From Pomphorhynchus laevis (taxonomy: Eukaryota > Acanthocephala > Palaeacanthocephala > Echinorhynchida > Pomphorhynchidae): a DNA stretch of 64,000 nt. Where the stretch lies: the NCBI GenBank assembly GCA_012934845.2, contig WNNJ02002110.1, forward strand, positions 43,086 through 107,085, read 5' to 3'. Positions 1 to 14,131 of the stretch are shown here, piece after piece. Position 1 is the stretch's first letter, and each line of letters starts with the position of its first letter. The notes beneath the pieces are model-generated. The model had not been told where the DNA came from. It saw only the letters and a program-made list of their open reading frames with translations, and did not search any database. The translations under genes were made by a program, and so were the position numbers.

Positions 1-334
1 AATATACAGTGAAATCATTCTATTTTATAATATTTGTTATGTAATAAATAAATATTATACAGTGGAAATAAATATACCGGCGATATGAAGAACAGCTTCG
101 AAATCACGTTCAAATCTGATTTGGCATAACAACTAAGAACGGCTAAAGCTCTGCTAATTCGTATACTACACCCTATCATAAATATCAAATACGCATAGAT
201 GATAACCTCATTAAGACTCTATGGGTCTTAATAAAGTCTCCAAAGTTAGAAAATGTTTATTTTTATTATTTTTAAATCATTTTATAAGTGTAATTTTAAT
301 TTCAGATGCCCATAAATATATATAATATTAATTA

Positions 335-735
335 TAATCAAACAGCTAACTGAGTCTATGTATTTATAAAATAACTAGTCTGTTTATTTTATAATTATAA
401 AATAAACAAAACATATTTTACTCTCACAATTACGGATTCGAGAATGATGTTTTTATATTTTAATGGATTCGACCAGATGATTTTATATTTTATTTTTTCA
501 AGATACTATTATAGATGAAAATGATTCCGTCGATCAGATCAGCTAGCTGATCTAATCAAGATTAGGAACATCATCAAAGACTATGTATTTATGTATTTAC
601 ATAAATTTTTATTTATTTTATCTATTTTATAATTAATCAGATCAGATAACTGAGTCTGCATATTTTATATAAAAATAAATAGAAATATTAAATAATTATA
701 TAAGATTTTATTTCGGACAGTCTAGAGCCACCCTT
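335..735 (-). repeat. Tail fragments of the Penelope-like repeat family
   Basis: Two short partial copies of the distal tail of the dominant retroelement family. Both begin near a motif like CAGCTAACTGAGTCTA (from about 343, and a variant from about 641) and run into AT-rich text with an ATAAAATAAACAAAACATA-type segment. The same motif ends the better preserved tails at 47.4, 53.5 and 60.5-61.1 kb. No coding content is visible. Confidence 0.55.
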
Positions 736-1784
736 CACTCGTTTAGCTGCCCTATTTAAATCAAGTTAATTTAAAATTTTTATAAAATTTAACTTTATAT
801 AAGTATAAAATTTATAAAATTTTATACCATATATAAATAAAAATAAAATCAATTAGCATAAACAAATTTGTTTTAATTTACGCGACTTTGAGGTTTCGAT
901 GAGAAAGAATGCTATTGATAAAATGGTGAGTAATATAATTCGAGATAGAATGAAATATAATATATAAAATATAATAGCAGAAACTTGCCAATGCACAATT
1001 TGGAAAATCTGGAACACAGTCGTTGTAGTAAGAGAGGCAATATGCCAAAAAAGGTGAAAAATTTTTAAATTTCAATATATCAATTTCGCGATATCATGAT
1101 TTAAAAGGCGAAGTTTTTCATATTAAAAACTATAAGAGTAATATTTTAAACCATCATTGTAACTATTTTACAATATTACAATAATATATTACAATATTAG
1201 TGTAATTAGTTCACAGCATAGATCTCGCCTGTAGTTTTAATTTGTAAGATAGCATTTAACCTTATAAATCAACCTTATATTTAAATTTAACAACGCGAAG
1301 AATCGAAATGTAATCGAACATTGTTTTGATAAGCCGCTTTTACTATTTGAACAACAAACTTTACGCTACCAATTAACAAGGCGTCATTTATTTTTTTATT
1401 TTCTTTTATTCTTTGTTATTCCTTTTCCTTTATTAGGGTGCTGACTTATAATGCTATTGTAATTTTTTTTTTGAGTAAATTTAAAAAAATCTAAAATAAT
1501 TTCAAATTTTGTGTTTGAACCTTAACTCACAACTCAAACTTTAATTTTTTTAAAATCTACAATTAGGTATTAACTTTATTCAAAGCTGATGTTCGTCTGG
1601 ATATTAATTGATACGCCCTAATATGTTGAATGACATTCTAAGATATTTATACAGAATTCCTTTAAAAAAATTGAGTTTAATTTTGAATTTAGTTCAGAAA
1701 TAACTCTAAAAGATATTTTTAAAAGCAAAAATGCATTATGATAATTTCATTAGAAAATCTCTCCATAATCATATTAGCTAACCA

Positions 1785-3660
1785 CATCAAAATTTAATAA
1801 TTAAATAATAAATAGTTATAAATAATAAATAATTGTTATAATAATTGTTATTTTAATTAATATAATTATAAAATAAACAAAACATAATAATGCTAAATCA
1901 AAATTTAATAATTAAATAATAAAATTAATAATTGTTATAAGATTTTATATAATTTAAATCAAGTTAAAAAATAAAATAAAAAATAAAAAATAAAATTTAA
2001 AATAAACGTCATTTTTATGAATTGATTAATTAATAACAGACGATGTATCAGAATAAGGATTAAAGGTCCTCAAGAGGAACTCGTATACAATCAGATTTGG
2101 TCAATAGAACAATCGTTTCACACAGCTTTTATTATTTTAAATATTTAATAAAACAATATTAAAATTACTGTTTTCAAAATAGCAGATTGCTATATTAAAA
2201 CGATATTTAATAATATTATTTTAAAAGCAATTTGCTTATAAAAACACATAAACTAAATTCGTGGTTTCTGTTTTTACTGCAACCTGCTCTTCAAGACAAA
2301 GAAATCCAGTAAAACACAAAAAATAACAAACAATGTATCGGAATAAGAATTAGAGGTCATTGAGAGGAACTGTTATGTTATCAAGTTTTGGCTCCTATTC
2401 TTCGACCCAGCATAGCAGCGTGACCAAATACCTGTTAAGGACTTATTTCCTCTAATTAAATTTGATTATATAGTTATTATAATACAAAGTATATTATTTA
2501 TTATCCATCAAACAAATTTACCGCTAATGATTTAAATTTATTTTTAATATTATTGTGTTGATTTATTTAATATTTTCTGTTTGATGATATTTTTATAGTA
2601 ACCTAGTTTAAAATATGCATCTATTAAATTAAATGATTAAACGTCATTTTTATGAATTGACTAATAAATAACAGATGTTGTATCAGAATAAGAATTAGAG
2701 GTCATCATGAGGAACTGCTATGCTATCAGGTTTCGGCCCCTAACTCCTCTACCCAACATAGCAGCTGGGCCAAATACATGCTAATGATGTATTTCCTATG
2801 ATAAAACTATCTAGTATCTTATTCAAATACAAAGTATATTATTTATTATCCATCAAACAAATTTACCGCTAATGATTTTAAATTTATTTTTAATATTATT
2901 GTGTTGATTTATTTAATATTTTCTGTTTGATGGTATTTTTATAGTAACTTGGTTTAAAATATTTATATATTAAATTATTTAAATGATTTTGAAGCCAATA
3001 TCGTTACAAATTATTGCAATTCATGAATTTCATTTAGAAATCTAAGAATTTAATAAGGATTAGTGGTCATTAGAAAGAACTTCTATGCTATCGGGTTTCG
3101 GCTTATATTCATCGACTCGGCATATCATCGAAACCAATACGTGTTAAGGACGTATTTACTCTGATTAAATTTGAATATATAGTATCTTATTCTAATACAA
3201 AGTATATTATTTATTATCCATCCATAAAAATTTGCCACATAAGAGTTTAAATTTATTCTTATAATTATTGTGTTGATTTATATATTTTACTATTTTCTGC
3301 TTGATGTTATTTTTATAGTAACCTAGTTTAAAATATGTATCTCTTAAATTATTTAAATGTTTTTGAACAAAGCTAATATCATTACAAATTGTTGAAATTC
3401 TTAAAATTTCATTATTTAATGTATTATATTTTATATTATATGGTATGCATAAATGCTCATGTAAAAATGTTTCTTGTAAATTTAAATATGTCATCCTTAC
3501 GATATAAATTAAAAGTAGTTTTAATTGATGATAATTTAATGCTCATATCTCGATATATTTTTTCATCAAATTCATTTTTTCATCAAAGTCATTTTAATTT
3601 GTATCTGTATAAATTAGCTCTCTGTTATCCATAATGGGTATATCTATGACACTTAATATG
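1785..3660 (-). mobile_element. Head-to-tail array of 3' ends of a Penelope-like retroelement (fossil)
   Basis: At least three successive copies of the same unit lie in one orientation. Each has the end of a reverse transcriptase-like frame followed by the structured terminal module. Modules are centred near 2340-2480, 2660-2830 and 3060-3200, with a partial one at 2000-2100. The coding remnant is longest at 3207-3640 and reads as the thumb-like C-terminus of an RT, with IPYNIKYNTLNNEILRIS. Tandem, 5'-truncated copies are typical of Penelope-like elements, which often show pseudo-LTR arrangements. All copies are broken and old, since they differ from each other at many positions. Confidence 0.6.
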
Positions 3661-3684
3661 TTTTCAAACAAGCTAGGTTGTTGT

Positions 3685-4250
3685 TGAAGGTGGCAAGTTT
3701 AATAACTATATTAATAACGTGAAATGTAGGTCTGGGTCGGCAGCTGATGATACCCACCAGGCTAAATAGTAACTCCTTGTTGTATTAATAATATAAACAG
3801 TACCTTCGAGGATAATGTCATGCCACAACCAGATGAATTCTAGCTTACAGACGCAATCAAGTACAATTAAAAACATTCATTGCAAGTGGCATCATGAAAA
3901 ACAGTGATCCGGGTAGCGGATCATACACATAGGGTTGGTTTCTAATAGATCGTTAGTATACAATCTTTTCTACCGAAAAAGTAACAGAAATGTAGTAATA
4001 GTAACAGAAATGTGTACCTACACTACTAAAGCAGCCAGCCTAGTGGATGTAATGTTGGAAGCGCGATGCAGAATCCTGTGTTCGAACCGAATAACACCAG
4101 TGCACGGTAATACGAGTCGAAATGTTAAATGTAGGTCTGGGGCAGCAGCTGATGATACCCACCTAGGCTGATTAGTAGCGTCCTGCTGTATCAAGAATAA
4201 GAACAATACATGTGAGGATAATATTGTGCCACAACCAGAAAAATTATTAG
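3685..4250 (+). repeat. Pair of tRNA-derived SINE copies
   Basis: The copy at about 3985-4245 starts with a tRNA-like head: an A-box-like TAGTGGATGTAATGTTGG at 4041-4058 and a B-box-like GTTCGAACC at 4080-4088. A unique body follows with GTAGGTCTGG, CAGCTGATGATACCCACC and GTGCCACAACCAG. A second copy of the body only (about 3700-3835) lies just upstream in the same orientation and lacks the head. Box spacing and a shared body in tandem are the grounds for calling a SINE. The parent tRNA cannot be told. Confidence 0.65.
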
Positions 4251-4259
4251 ACAGCAATA

Positions 4260-5422
4260 TTGGAAAATCGATTATTGATCAATAGCTCAAATAAAAAATT
4301 CTTATCGCTTAAATTTGCCTTTTTATTTTAAAATCTTCAGTTAGGAATCAAGTGTTAAATTCTAACAAGCCATTAGAATATAATTTTAACCTATGCGAAA
4401 TGAAAATTAATTAGAAATCAAGAACAAAGTTTATAATACCCTGATAATTTTTCCAATATAATGTAATTTCTATTTTCGCAAAAGTTAAATAAATTTATTT
4501 TAATAAAAACTATTTTAACACTTTCGTCAAAAATACTTTAGATTGTAATTTTGAAAAAATATGGCCAAATAAATGAATATAAATAAATAAATATAAATAA
4601 GATTAAATAAAAAAATAATAATATAAAATTAAAAATATAAATAATAATAAATATAAATGAATACAAATAAATATAATTATATATTGTAATACATTTAATA
4701 TATTAAATGTATTAAAATTAAATATATTATATTATAAAATAGGTATAATACATTCATAATTATAAATTATATATTTAAATTAAATATTATATAAATTATA
4801 TTTTATTCCATTTTATTGAATAAAGATTTGTACAATTTTTAACAAAAGCTCCAAATTCATGTTTTTGCTAAATGTTACATATTTTTATTATGTAATCATA
4901 AAAATTACATAATAAAAATACCAAAAATTATAATTCAACGTAATAATATGTGATATAACTATTCCACTTTGAGTTCTAACCGAAATTAAAATGTCAAAGT
5001 TGGAAACTCACAACTTGTAAGTTTGAATTCGAAATTTAAACTAAAAATCTACAAATTCAACTGTAAAATTTGTAATTTAATTATAAAACATTTTGGACTA
5101 CAATGATTTATTCATATAAATAAATAAAGTTTCAAGCATTCTTGACACATGCGACTTAATAAAATATTAATTTTTTTTTCATATTACAAAATCGTCTTAT
5201 CTTGATATTATTCGCTATTAACGAATGGTATCGTTTATTTCCATTCCGATTTTAGTTTAGAGTTGCTTATTCTCAATTACAATAAGTTGATTGGTAAACT
5301 TTTTTATAATATGCGCTGTGACGTATTATAAAAAGCCACTTCGCTTTAGTTTTGTCTCAGTGAAAACTACTTTTTTCTCAGTGAAAACTACCGCTGAAAT
5401 ATTGATATATTAATAAATATAT

Positions 5423-5504
<82 letters not shown>

Positions 5505-8360
5505 ATAATAGTGATAATAGTGATATATTGCTTCGTAATCTAGATATCGGTAAATAAATAAATATTTAAGGTCTTGATCAATTTTGTCATTTTTTACGGT
5601 GAGCCTTTAGAATCTTATATTAGCAGTATTTATTCAGACATGCTCCTGACTTTAAGATAGTCTTTTACACACAACATCTAGATCAAAAAGCCCCGAAGAA
5701 AGCATTCTAATGCACCCTCATTTAATAAAATAATAGATTTTTTCATCTTTTAAAGGTGCACTATTACACTTCAGGATCATGATTTTAACATGATCGTTAG
5801 ATATGGTCTTCAAGCAATATGGTTAGACTTAAGAGAAAACAATTTTAGTGCAATTGGATTTTCACATATACCGGAATATTGCCAAAAGGTTGAGTTATTC
5901 AATATTGAATACTTTGGGTTGTGAGCATATACTACACAAGTTTTCACTCAAAACACATGGAGATCTGGATCTTTCTTAGAACGGCTTTTAACATGGCGTG
6001 TTTCAACACAAGGCTATCATAGAAGATATTGTTGGATAAAACTGTAATGTCATGATCGATCATTCTTGCTTACACCCAAAAACCCTTTTCTTAAAAGAGA
6101 TCACCTTTGCAAAAATAATTGCATAACTTTAATTTAATGATTCACCTAATAATAAAAAAATTGCTATGGGCTTTTTTAAAAATTCAATTATAGCACAGTA
6201 AAATAAGCACAAATTATATTTATATTAATTCTACTCTGCACATCTAAATCAGATCAATATTTCAAAATATTTCAAATTTTAGACTTTTTGCAAAACTAAA
6301 TCTGAATCAGTTAAATTGCGTAAATTTTAACGATAAAACTATAACTTAACTATAATCTATAAACTATCAAATACGGAATAATTTTATAGTTTTGTATCAT
6401 GGAGTTGATTGATATATGGACTATAAATAATTAACTCAATATTTTCACTTATCGCGTCACCACTTATCGCGTCATATTTAAAATAACTTAAAAACATAAC
6501 GTTTCAATACAATAATAAATTTAGTAACGAGATACAACTTATTCGAAATTGATGGTAAATTCAATATTAAAATGTCGATGCAAATATAACACGACTCTTA
6601 AATTTACCAAATATTTTTCTTTACTCAATATTATCTTTATTAATATTATATTAATATTAATAAATATAATATAATATAAATATTATAATTTTATCAATAT
6701 TATCTCAAACTGAGTCATATCGACATTTTTCAAATTACGAAAATACGAAGACATGCCAACCAAGCTCAAGAATCACCAGGGCACTCGTTCATTTATACAG
6801 ACTTAAAAGTGACTATTTTATTATAGTTTTGCTTTTTATTAGATTAATGTTCAAGATAATGAAATTTAGTGACAGTTGTTTTTGCGGTTTTTAGCGAAAA
6901 ACTGTATAGCAGACACATTTGATTTGTACTGTCATGTTATCTAGCTGTTTAAACTGTAGTTATCTAATAAAATCATCACAGGCTTTGACGTATTTTTCAA
7001 GATTTTTACAATTATATATCGGATATTCTCACTATATATATTTGATTTTCTCTCAGAAAAGCAGTTTTTTTTTGTAAATTCAGAAGAGACAAAAAATAAC
7101 CAAGAAAAAGGTAAATTGGTGTTTCAATGAAAATTTTGGGGTTTTCTTATCATTGCAAATAATAAATATTAAAGTTAAGAATATGCGTATAATGCCTCAT
7201 TGATATCTCACAACTAACTTTGATGAAAGTAAATCATGATTGTCGCTAACAAAACAACCAAAAATTAAGCATAAAATATATAGATTTCAATTAATACAGA
7301 AAACAATGTTATAAAAATAAATATCAAAATCATAATAACCATTCGATAGTATTTTGGACAAATTAATGATTAATCCATTTAAAATCATTAATAAATGGTT
7401 TTAAATGTTTAAATGAATAAACTATAAAGTTAAATAATTTGCAAGCTGATTTTTACATTATTAAAATATCACATCCCCTAAAAATAGAAAGCTTTAAGAA
7501 AATCGTGTTTTCTGTTAAATTTAAATGCAATATTAGACCGCAATATCACTTGGCTAAACACACAGGGTATTTACATTCATCTAAAACAAATTTGGTTAGT
7601 TAAAATTGAAATCAATTTAGTTTTCCAAGTTTCGTAGAAAATAATTCTTTATACTTAGTACGAATAGATAGTAAATAATATTTTTGAAATTAATTTTATA
7701 TACCGACAACACAACTAAAATACAAGATATTTTTACTTTGTAATTTTTAATTAATCAAATATTTATTTAATCTTAATATAAATGATTAAATATATAGAAT
7801 GCATACATCAAAATACCTTTTTATTTGATATATTTTATGATATATATTTGTTATATATATTTATATATAATAAATATATAAATAATTATTTATATATTTA
7901 ATAATTATTTATAATTATTTATAAATATTTTTTTATTAAAGCAATTACAAATAAATTGGTTACCCGCAAATGGGTCCTGTGTATTAATATTAGATAGCAA
8001 TGTTGAAATTGTCAAGATAGTTGAGTGGGTTTTGCAAAAGGGCGCTATTTATAAATAATAATATATTAATATTAATATTAAAGTGATGACTTCATTAAGT
8101 TCAATAATCATTAGATTAAGTGATCAGGTTAAGCGTTTTAGTTAAGTGATCTAAAGTTAGAGGAGCCAAAATATATTTTGATGATTTTCAATAATATTTT
8201 GACGTATGAACTTTGTAAAATTCTATATTTTTTATTAAATTAAATAACATTGTTTTTTATTTTTTCGAAACAATTTTATTTAATAACCTGTTTAATTTAA
8301 TAAATTTATTTTTACGTTTTATTAATATTCAATTGTCCTCTTGTCACTGTTGTTAAATAT
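4260..8360. other. AT-rich intergenic DNA without recognised genes
   Basis: No long reading frame or familiar domain on either strand. The only structured items are the dinucleotide tract at 5428-5502 and, just before it, two copies of CTCAGTGAAAACTAC at about 5356-5391. Confidence 0.6.
5428..5502. repeat. (AT)n microsatellite
   Basis: An uninterrupted alternating AT tract of about 75 bp. Confidence 0.95.
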
Positions 8361-8363
8361 GAA

Positions 8364-8416
8364 CGCATTGAACAATCAGTACATTTGATTACCAAATATA
8401 CTGATTGTTCAATGCG
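8364..8416. repeat. Inverted repeat, 17-bp arms
   Basis: CGCATTGAACAATCAGT at 8364-8380 is exactly complementary to ACTGATTGTTCAATGCG at 8400-8416, with a 19-nt loop. No flanking target duplication was seen. Confidence 0.85.
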
Positions 8417-8419
8417 AAC

Positions 8420-9690
8420 CATTAATTAGGTAATTCTTCCAATTGCCTAATTCCAGTGTCTATTGCACGGTACCCCAACGGAGTATCAGTTTTCATTATT
8501 ACAATCTCGCAGTACAAGATTACTTGATGTTTTCCTTGTTAACATAGGCAAAAACAGCATACAAAATCGTTGGAATTGTCGTGATTGTGGTGGTGGACAC
8601 TTCTGGCATCTTACAGAATAAATAGAGCAGATAAGTCTTATTAGACATGCGCACATAAACGATATTCTCATTTCGATCTTCCAGCACATTCTATATTTAA
8701 AGCACACATTCCACATTGTGCACCTTGTCTGCAAGTCAGTTTTTAGGAAAACAACCGAAGGGTATTATAAAGTATTCCATATATGCCAATAAATGCATCT
8801 AGTAAGTTCATGTGCTTTTCTTAAATCGAAACGAGATTGCATCGGCCTTCTAACCTCATTTCCATCTGTGCTTATTCATCCTTGCAACTTTTTCTAAATA
8901 TGCACTCTTACTGAAATGACATCAAGAACACTAAAAATTGGCTTAGACAAAAATGATTGATTAAATTTCGATTGTCCTGAATTCCACGCTTGTCACATCT
9001 ATACACATGCCATTGCTTTTGTTTCCGGATCACGTAGAGTTGTGTGCAAACACACTTCTATGCAGAGTACAATTTTTGTTTAACATCCAAGTTACTTTAA
9101 ATCGAAATTTATGTTCTTGAGAACAGAGTTACAAGGTAATCAATTAATTGTGCAATCATCAATTCTACTTAATAGTATAAGTCAATTGATCCAATTGACT
9201 TTATTTAAGTAGATATTTTTAATTTAAATTTTAATTATTTTCATCGCTTATTACATGTTAGGGACTACTAAGTTTAATTTAGTGTTTAATAATATACTGG
9301 TAAGTTTTCATGAATCAATTGATGAGAGAAGACTTGCACAAAGAAAAAAGCTAATTTTAGTTATAAACCATTAACTGTATTGATGTAATAGAATTAAGAA
9401 CACCATAACTTTGCTTAAATATATCGAGACAATTAAGTTATATTCGCATCAAACAAAATAAGATTTCCGTGAGTTACCGATACTGTATTTTTATATCTGA
9501 CAAAATATCATTCTTATGGGAATATTAAAAATTTGTATGTCATAAAGTGAATAAGATCCCAAAACGATAAGAATATGAATCTTACGGTATATAATAATTA
9601 TACTATTAAGAATTTTTAAAATTTATAAAAATTAATATCAAATACTTATTTTTCAGATTAATTCATCCGGAAATATTACTGTAATTGTAT
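8420..9690. other. Intergenic DNA with a doubtful Cys-rich exon-like stretch
   Basis: Slightly GC-richer than its surroundings near 8480-9100. On the minus strand, a CAG acceptor-like site near 8732 precedes a short Cys-rich reading that soon meets a stop. I cannot link it to any gene. Confidence 0.35.
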
Positions 9691-9699
9691 TTAATATAT

Positions 9700-12650
9700 T
9701 TTTAAGTGAATTGACTAATAAATTAAAAAATGCTAAATATATATTAGATAATAAATAATAAATAAAATAATTATAAATAATTATTGTATAAAATTTTATA
9801 AAATTTATATCAAATTAAAATTTAAAATTGGAATTTATAATAAAAGTCAAGTTTTATGAATCGACTAATAAATAACATGCGATGTATCAGAATAAGTATT
9901 AGAGGCTATCAGTAGTAACTGCTATGATATCAGATTTCAGCCGATATTCCTAAATCCAACATACCAGCGGAGCCAAATAAATCCTAATGATGTATTTATT
10001 CTAATAAAATTTGATTATTTAGTGAATCTTATTCTAATATAAATTATATTAGATATAATTAGATATATTTTAGATATAATATATTATTATATTCATTTAT
10101 GTAATATATATTATATAATATTATACGGTACGCGTAAATGCTCATGCAAAAATATGTTTCTTGTAAATTTAAATATGTCATCTTTACGATATAAATTAGA
10201 AGTAGTTTTAATTGATGTTAATTTAATGTTCATATCTAGATATACACCTTCTTTATCATTAATATTGGTTTTGTTAAGAATAAGGCTTTTTGGATAAATG
10301 TGCTCACTAATTGAATAAAAATTATTAGAATTAAATACACATATATCATCATTGTATAGAAACATATATTTCATATATTTATATTGTTTAGATTTAGTTT
10401 TTACACAGTTATGAACAAATCCATAAACTATAAAGCTTAAAAATAAGTCAGCTATAATTGGGAATTCTATTAGCTATCATTGGAACACTTTTCATTTGTC
10501 TAAATATACATGCCCCTACTTTTAAATAATTTTGATTTATACCTTTTTTGTGTAATATCATTACAAATTGTTGCAATTCTTAAAATTTCATTATTTAATG
10601 TATTATATTTTATATTATATGGTATGCATGAATGCTCATGCAAAAATATGTTTCTTGTAAATTTAAATGTCATCTTTACGATATAAATTAATAGTAGTTT
10701 TAGTTAATGTTAATTTAATGTTCATATCTAGATATACACCTTCTTTATCATCAATAAAGAAGTTTTATTGATGGTTTTGTTAAGAATAAGGCTTTCTGTC
10801 ATCTTTACGATAATTTAATGTTCATATATTCCTTATAAATATTTGTTTTATCAAATTAGTTTTATTAAGGATAAGGCTGCCCGAGTAAATTTGTTCACTT
10901 ATTGGATAAAAATTTTTAGTGTTAAATACACATATATATTAATATATCGAAACATATTTCATATCTTTATAAAGTTTAGATTTTTTTTACAAGTTATGAA
11001 CAAATTCATATTCTATAAAGTTTAACAATAAGTCAGCTATAATTGGGCTACTACTATACATTGGAGCACCTTTTATTTGTCTAAATATAGATATCCCTAC
11101 TATTAAGTAATTTTAATTTATCAAAATATTTAAGGATTTTAATTTACGGATTGATGGTTTAATTTTTGTTAGATAAGCGTTATAGTTATTATAACATATA
11201 TATGTATATCCTTTTCTGAATATAAGATTAATTAATTTTACTAACGCTTCTTTAATACCTGCTTAATCTAGATATGTATAAAGCGTACTAAAATCCTACG
11301 TATTTATATTCTGAAATTTTTTTTGTGAATTCTAAAATAAGAATTCAGTTATGAACAAATTCATATTCTATAAAGCTAAAAAATAAGTCAGCTATAATTG
11401 AGCTATTATTACCTTCAATTGGAACACCTTTTACTATGTAAATATAGATGTCCCTACTTTTAAATAGCTTTGATTTATCAAAATATTTAAGGATTCTATT
11501 AATTCAATTTTATCCATATATGTGGATAAAATTTTATCCATATATTTATATTTACTTAATGGTTTAATTTTTGTTTGAATTGCGTTATAGTTATTATAAC
11601 ATATATATGTATATCTTTTTCTGAATATAAGATTAATTAATTTTTCTAAGAAGTATCAAAAAATTTAATAAATTTATGTTTTTGGACGGCATTAACAACC
11701 ATGCTTATTCGACTCTATCAAATTCTTTGAATGATGGATCGTGTTCAAGCCATTAATCATGTAGAATTTACACACTTTTCTCATTTAATAGTTTTTCAAC
11801 TTGGATAGCTCCATATAGTTTCCCGTAGTTAATTGTTTAAAATCTATACTATTCACATCATCTCCCGGTAAAATTAGAAACTCAACAATTTCTGCATAAT
11901 CTCCTATTGTTGCAAGTTGTATCGCTCCTTGCAATATTTTTCTAACGCTTCTTTAATATCTGCTAAATTTGATTTGTATAAAGCGTACTAAAATCGTAAG
12001 TATTTATATTTTGAAAATTTAATTTTTTTGTGCTCTATTAATTCTTTGTGAAATTGATACTGAAATAGTTTTCTATACTTGTATTTATTTCGGTTACCTT
12101 ACAATATTTTTTTGAACATTATTTTGAACCTTTATTTGAATGTTTCTAATATCTTCGTTACAAATGGGTCTTTACTGTCGTAAAGACAGTTATTACAATA
12201 ACTGTCTATTATTCAACTTGACCATTCATAATCGTTAATTAATCTTTGATTTATTGAACAAATGATATTTTTAGAAAAACTTATCTTTACAAAGGGATAT
12301 GATCTTCAAGTTGTTTTAGTATTTCTAATTGCTCACATATGCATATCTTTTTTATCATATCTTTTTATTATATTTCATTTTTATTATAAATGTTAATAAC
12401 ATTATTTATTAACCTAACATTTTTCCAGACAACCTATAATATAAATAGTATTTTAGTATTATAGTATTTTATATTACAATAACTTTCTATTATACAACTT
12501 TACCCATCATATTCGTTAATTAATCTGTGATTTATTGAACAAATGATATCTTTAGAAAAACTTTTTATATTTACATAAAAATCTTTTTGCTTTATCTTTA
12601 TACATTCATTAATGAATTAAAAAAATGATCTCAATGATCTAATAAATAAA
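9700..12650 (-). mobile_element. Penelope-like retroelement fossil with RT domain
   Basis: Reading the minus strand, fragments of a reverse transcriptase appear in order: a DFSTLYT motif with a KEALVKLINLIF-like helix (around 11280-11200), an IFRQ..GAPM.. ..IIADL block (around 11080-11040, again around 10500-10440), YNDDICVFN in the place of the catalytic box, then IYPKSLILNKTN, YLDMNI and RKDDIFKFTRN (10374-10111). The structured terminal module follows at about 9850-10090 and an AT-rich tail at 9700-9850. Segments of the body occur more than once, so this is a mosaic of two or three nested or duplicated copies. Many breaks; old. The style suits Penelope-like RTs, but the family name is an inference. 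Confidence 0.6.
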
Positions 12651-13915
12651 TGAAATAAAAATTTGGTTTATTAATTAATTTGGTTTATTTATTCGGGCAT
12701 TTATTAATATCATTTTTTTAATTCTATTTTTACCTGCTCGATAAATTACCTGATCAAGTAGCAACTGTTTTTAATCTACACATTTTTTTGTAAAATTTAC
12801 AAATATTACAAATGAGCTTCAAAGTGTTGACAAAATTTGCTTGATTGAAACAAAGGATTATGTATTATAATATCTAAATTTGACTAAATCTCTCTTTATA
12901 AATTTTGAATTTATAAAAATTTTTGTTGTAAGATCGTTGCAAAATTTTAGATTTTATTTTGTTTTACCTTAATATTTTTATAATAATATTTTTAAATTAA
13001 TATTCAACAACAATTTATTGAAAGTAACTTCATTTTTTTAATTTATCGCGACTAAATTATTTAACGAAAACAAACTTAGCACATTTTAGTATTCGTTGTA
13101 AAATATTCTTTCAATAAATGGTATGTCTACTGTGCGATTTTAGCCGTAGTAATCTCGAATTGTATATTCTGTTGTTAATGGGATCTTTTTATAATAAAGG
13201 ATCGAAATTTCTTTATAAAGTTGTTTAAATGTTTAGCACAATAAATTCGTGAAAGAATATCAATTTTCATACCGACACTTTAATTTTTTCAAAATACTGC
13301 AGTTGAAAACTAGTCTTGTTTCAAACTATAAAAGCATTTGTTTCGCTCCTAAGTTACTTTGAACAGAATGTGGACGTTGAAGAGATTACTTGGTTATGTG
13401 AAAATATAATTACCCAGTGTGTTTTGTTTTTCTAAATGGAGCGAAATATATAAATGTCAATTATACATACATGACTTGTAATTATTTTAATAGTTTCCCT
13501 TTACTTGTTATTTTGTGGATACCTCGTTTTTTGACTTTTTTGCTTCTACGCATTTGGAATACAAATTTCTTCTAAAGTTTCCTATGCTTATTTTCCACTT
13601 TTTAATTAGTTTTTAACTTCAGAGACCGAACAACATCCTTCTTACGAGAATAAAAAGCCGAAGAAAATTTGTTTAATCCTCAATATCCCAATAGTGCTGC
13701 GGCGACAATAGCGAACAGTTTAGATACTAGTGCAAATTGTCTGAAATGGATCTTACAATTGAGATTGCACAAATTTTGAATTTTCTTTGTGCAGATAGTT
13801 TACCGACTTTTTAAAGACGCTTTTTTTGGCTGGCAGTTACTGAAAGCGTTAGTGTTCTTGTAAATTACGGATATTTGTTTCTTTCTTAATCGCGTTGAAT
13901 GGCAATATTTGGAAT
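12650..13915. other. Upstream region of gene A, no feature recognised
   Basis: AT-rich sequence leading to the first exon of the Ig gene. No clear TATA box or other promoter element can be singled out in this base composition. Confidence 0.4.
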
Positions 13916-14131
13916 ATGCTTAAATTTTGCGGATATTTTCTGATGATCATCGGTGTTATATCATTTAATAGCATTAAAGGTAGTTGTGCAAATTTAAACT
14001 ATCCTTGTAGTGCCGTTAAGCTAAATGACGAGTTTACTAAATCTACAACCCTAAATAACACGGAAGACATTCGCTGTCGACAAGGACAAAATATTCAGCT
14101 TGTCTGTGAAACAAATAAGACCAAAAACAGA
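13916..14131 (+). CDS. Gene A exon 1: signal peptide and first half of Ig domain 1
   Basis: The start ATG at 13916 opens a hydrophobic leader (FCGYFLMIIGVISF) followed by a mature N-terminus with several Cys. It ends in an Ig B-strand signature, GQNIQLVCET, where the Cys would form the domain's disulphide. A strong donor (GTAAGA) at 14132 ends the exon in phase 0. The gene appears to encode a secreted or membrane-attached protein with three Ig domains, like the lachesin/IgLON type of invertebrate adhesion proteins. The family assignment rests on domain pattern only. A TTG codon lies upstream in frame, but the ATG directly before the leader is the better start. Confidence 0.7.

Noticed and set aside
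4041-4100. Functional tRNA gene
   Set aside because: The arms do not close into a cloverleaf, and the sequence continues into a body shared with a nearby copy, so it is a SINE head.
8486-8734. Cys-rich minus-strand frame as a gene
   Set aside because: Composition is biased, no signal peptide or known Cys spacing is seen, and no partner exons were found.
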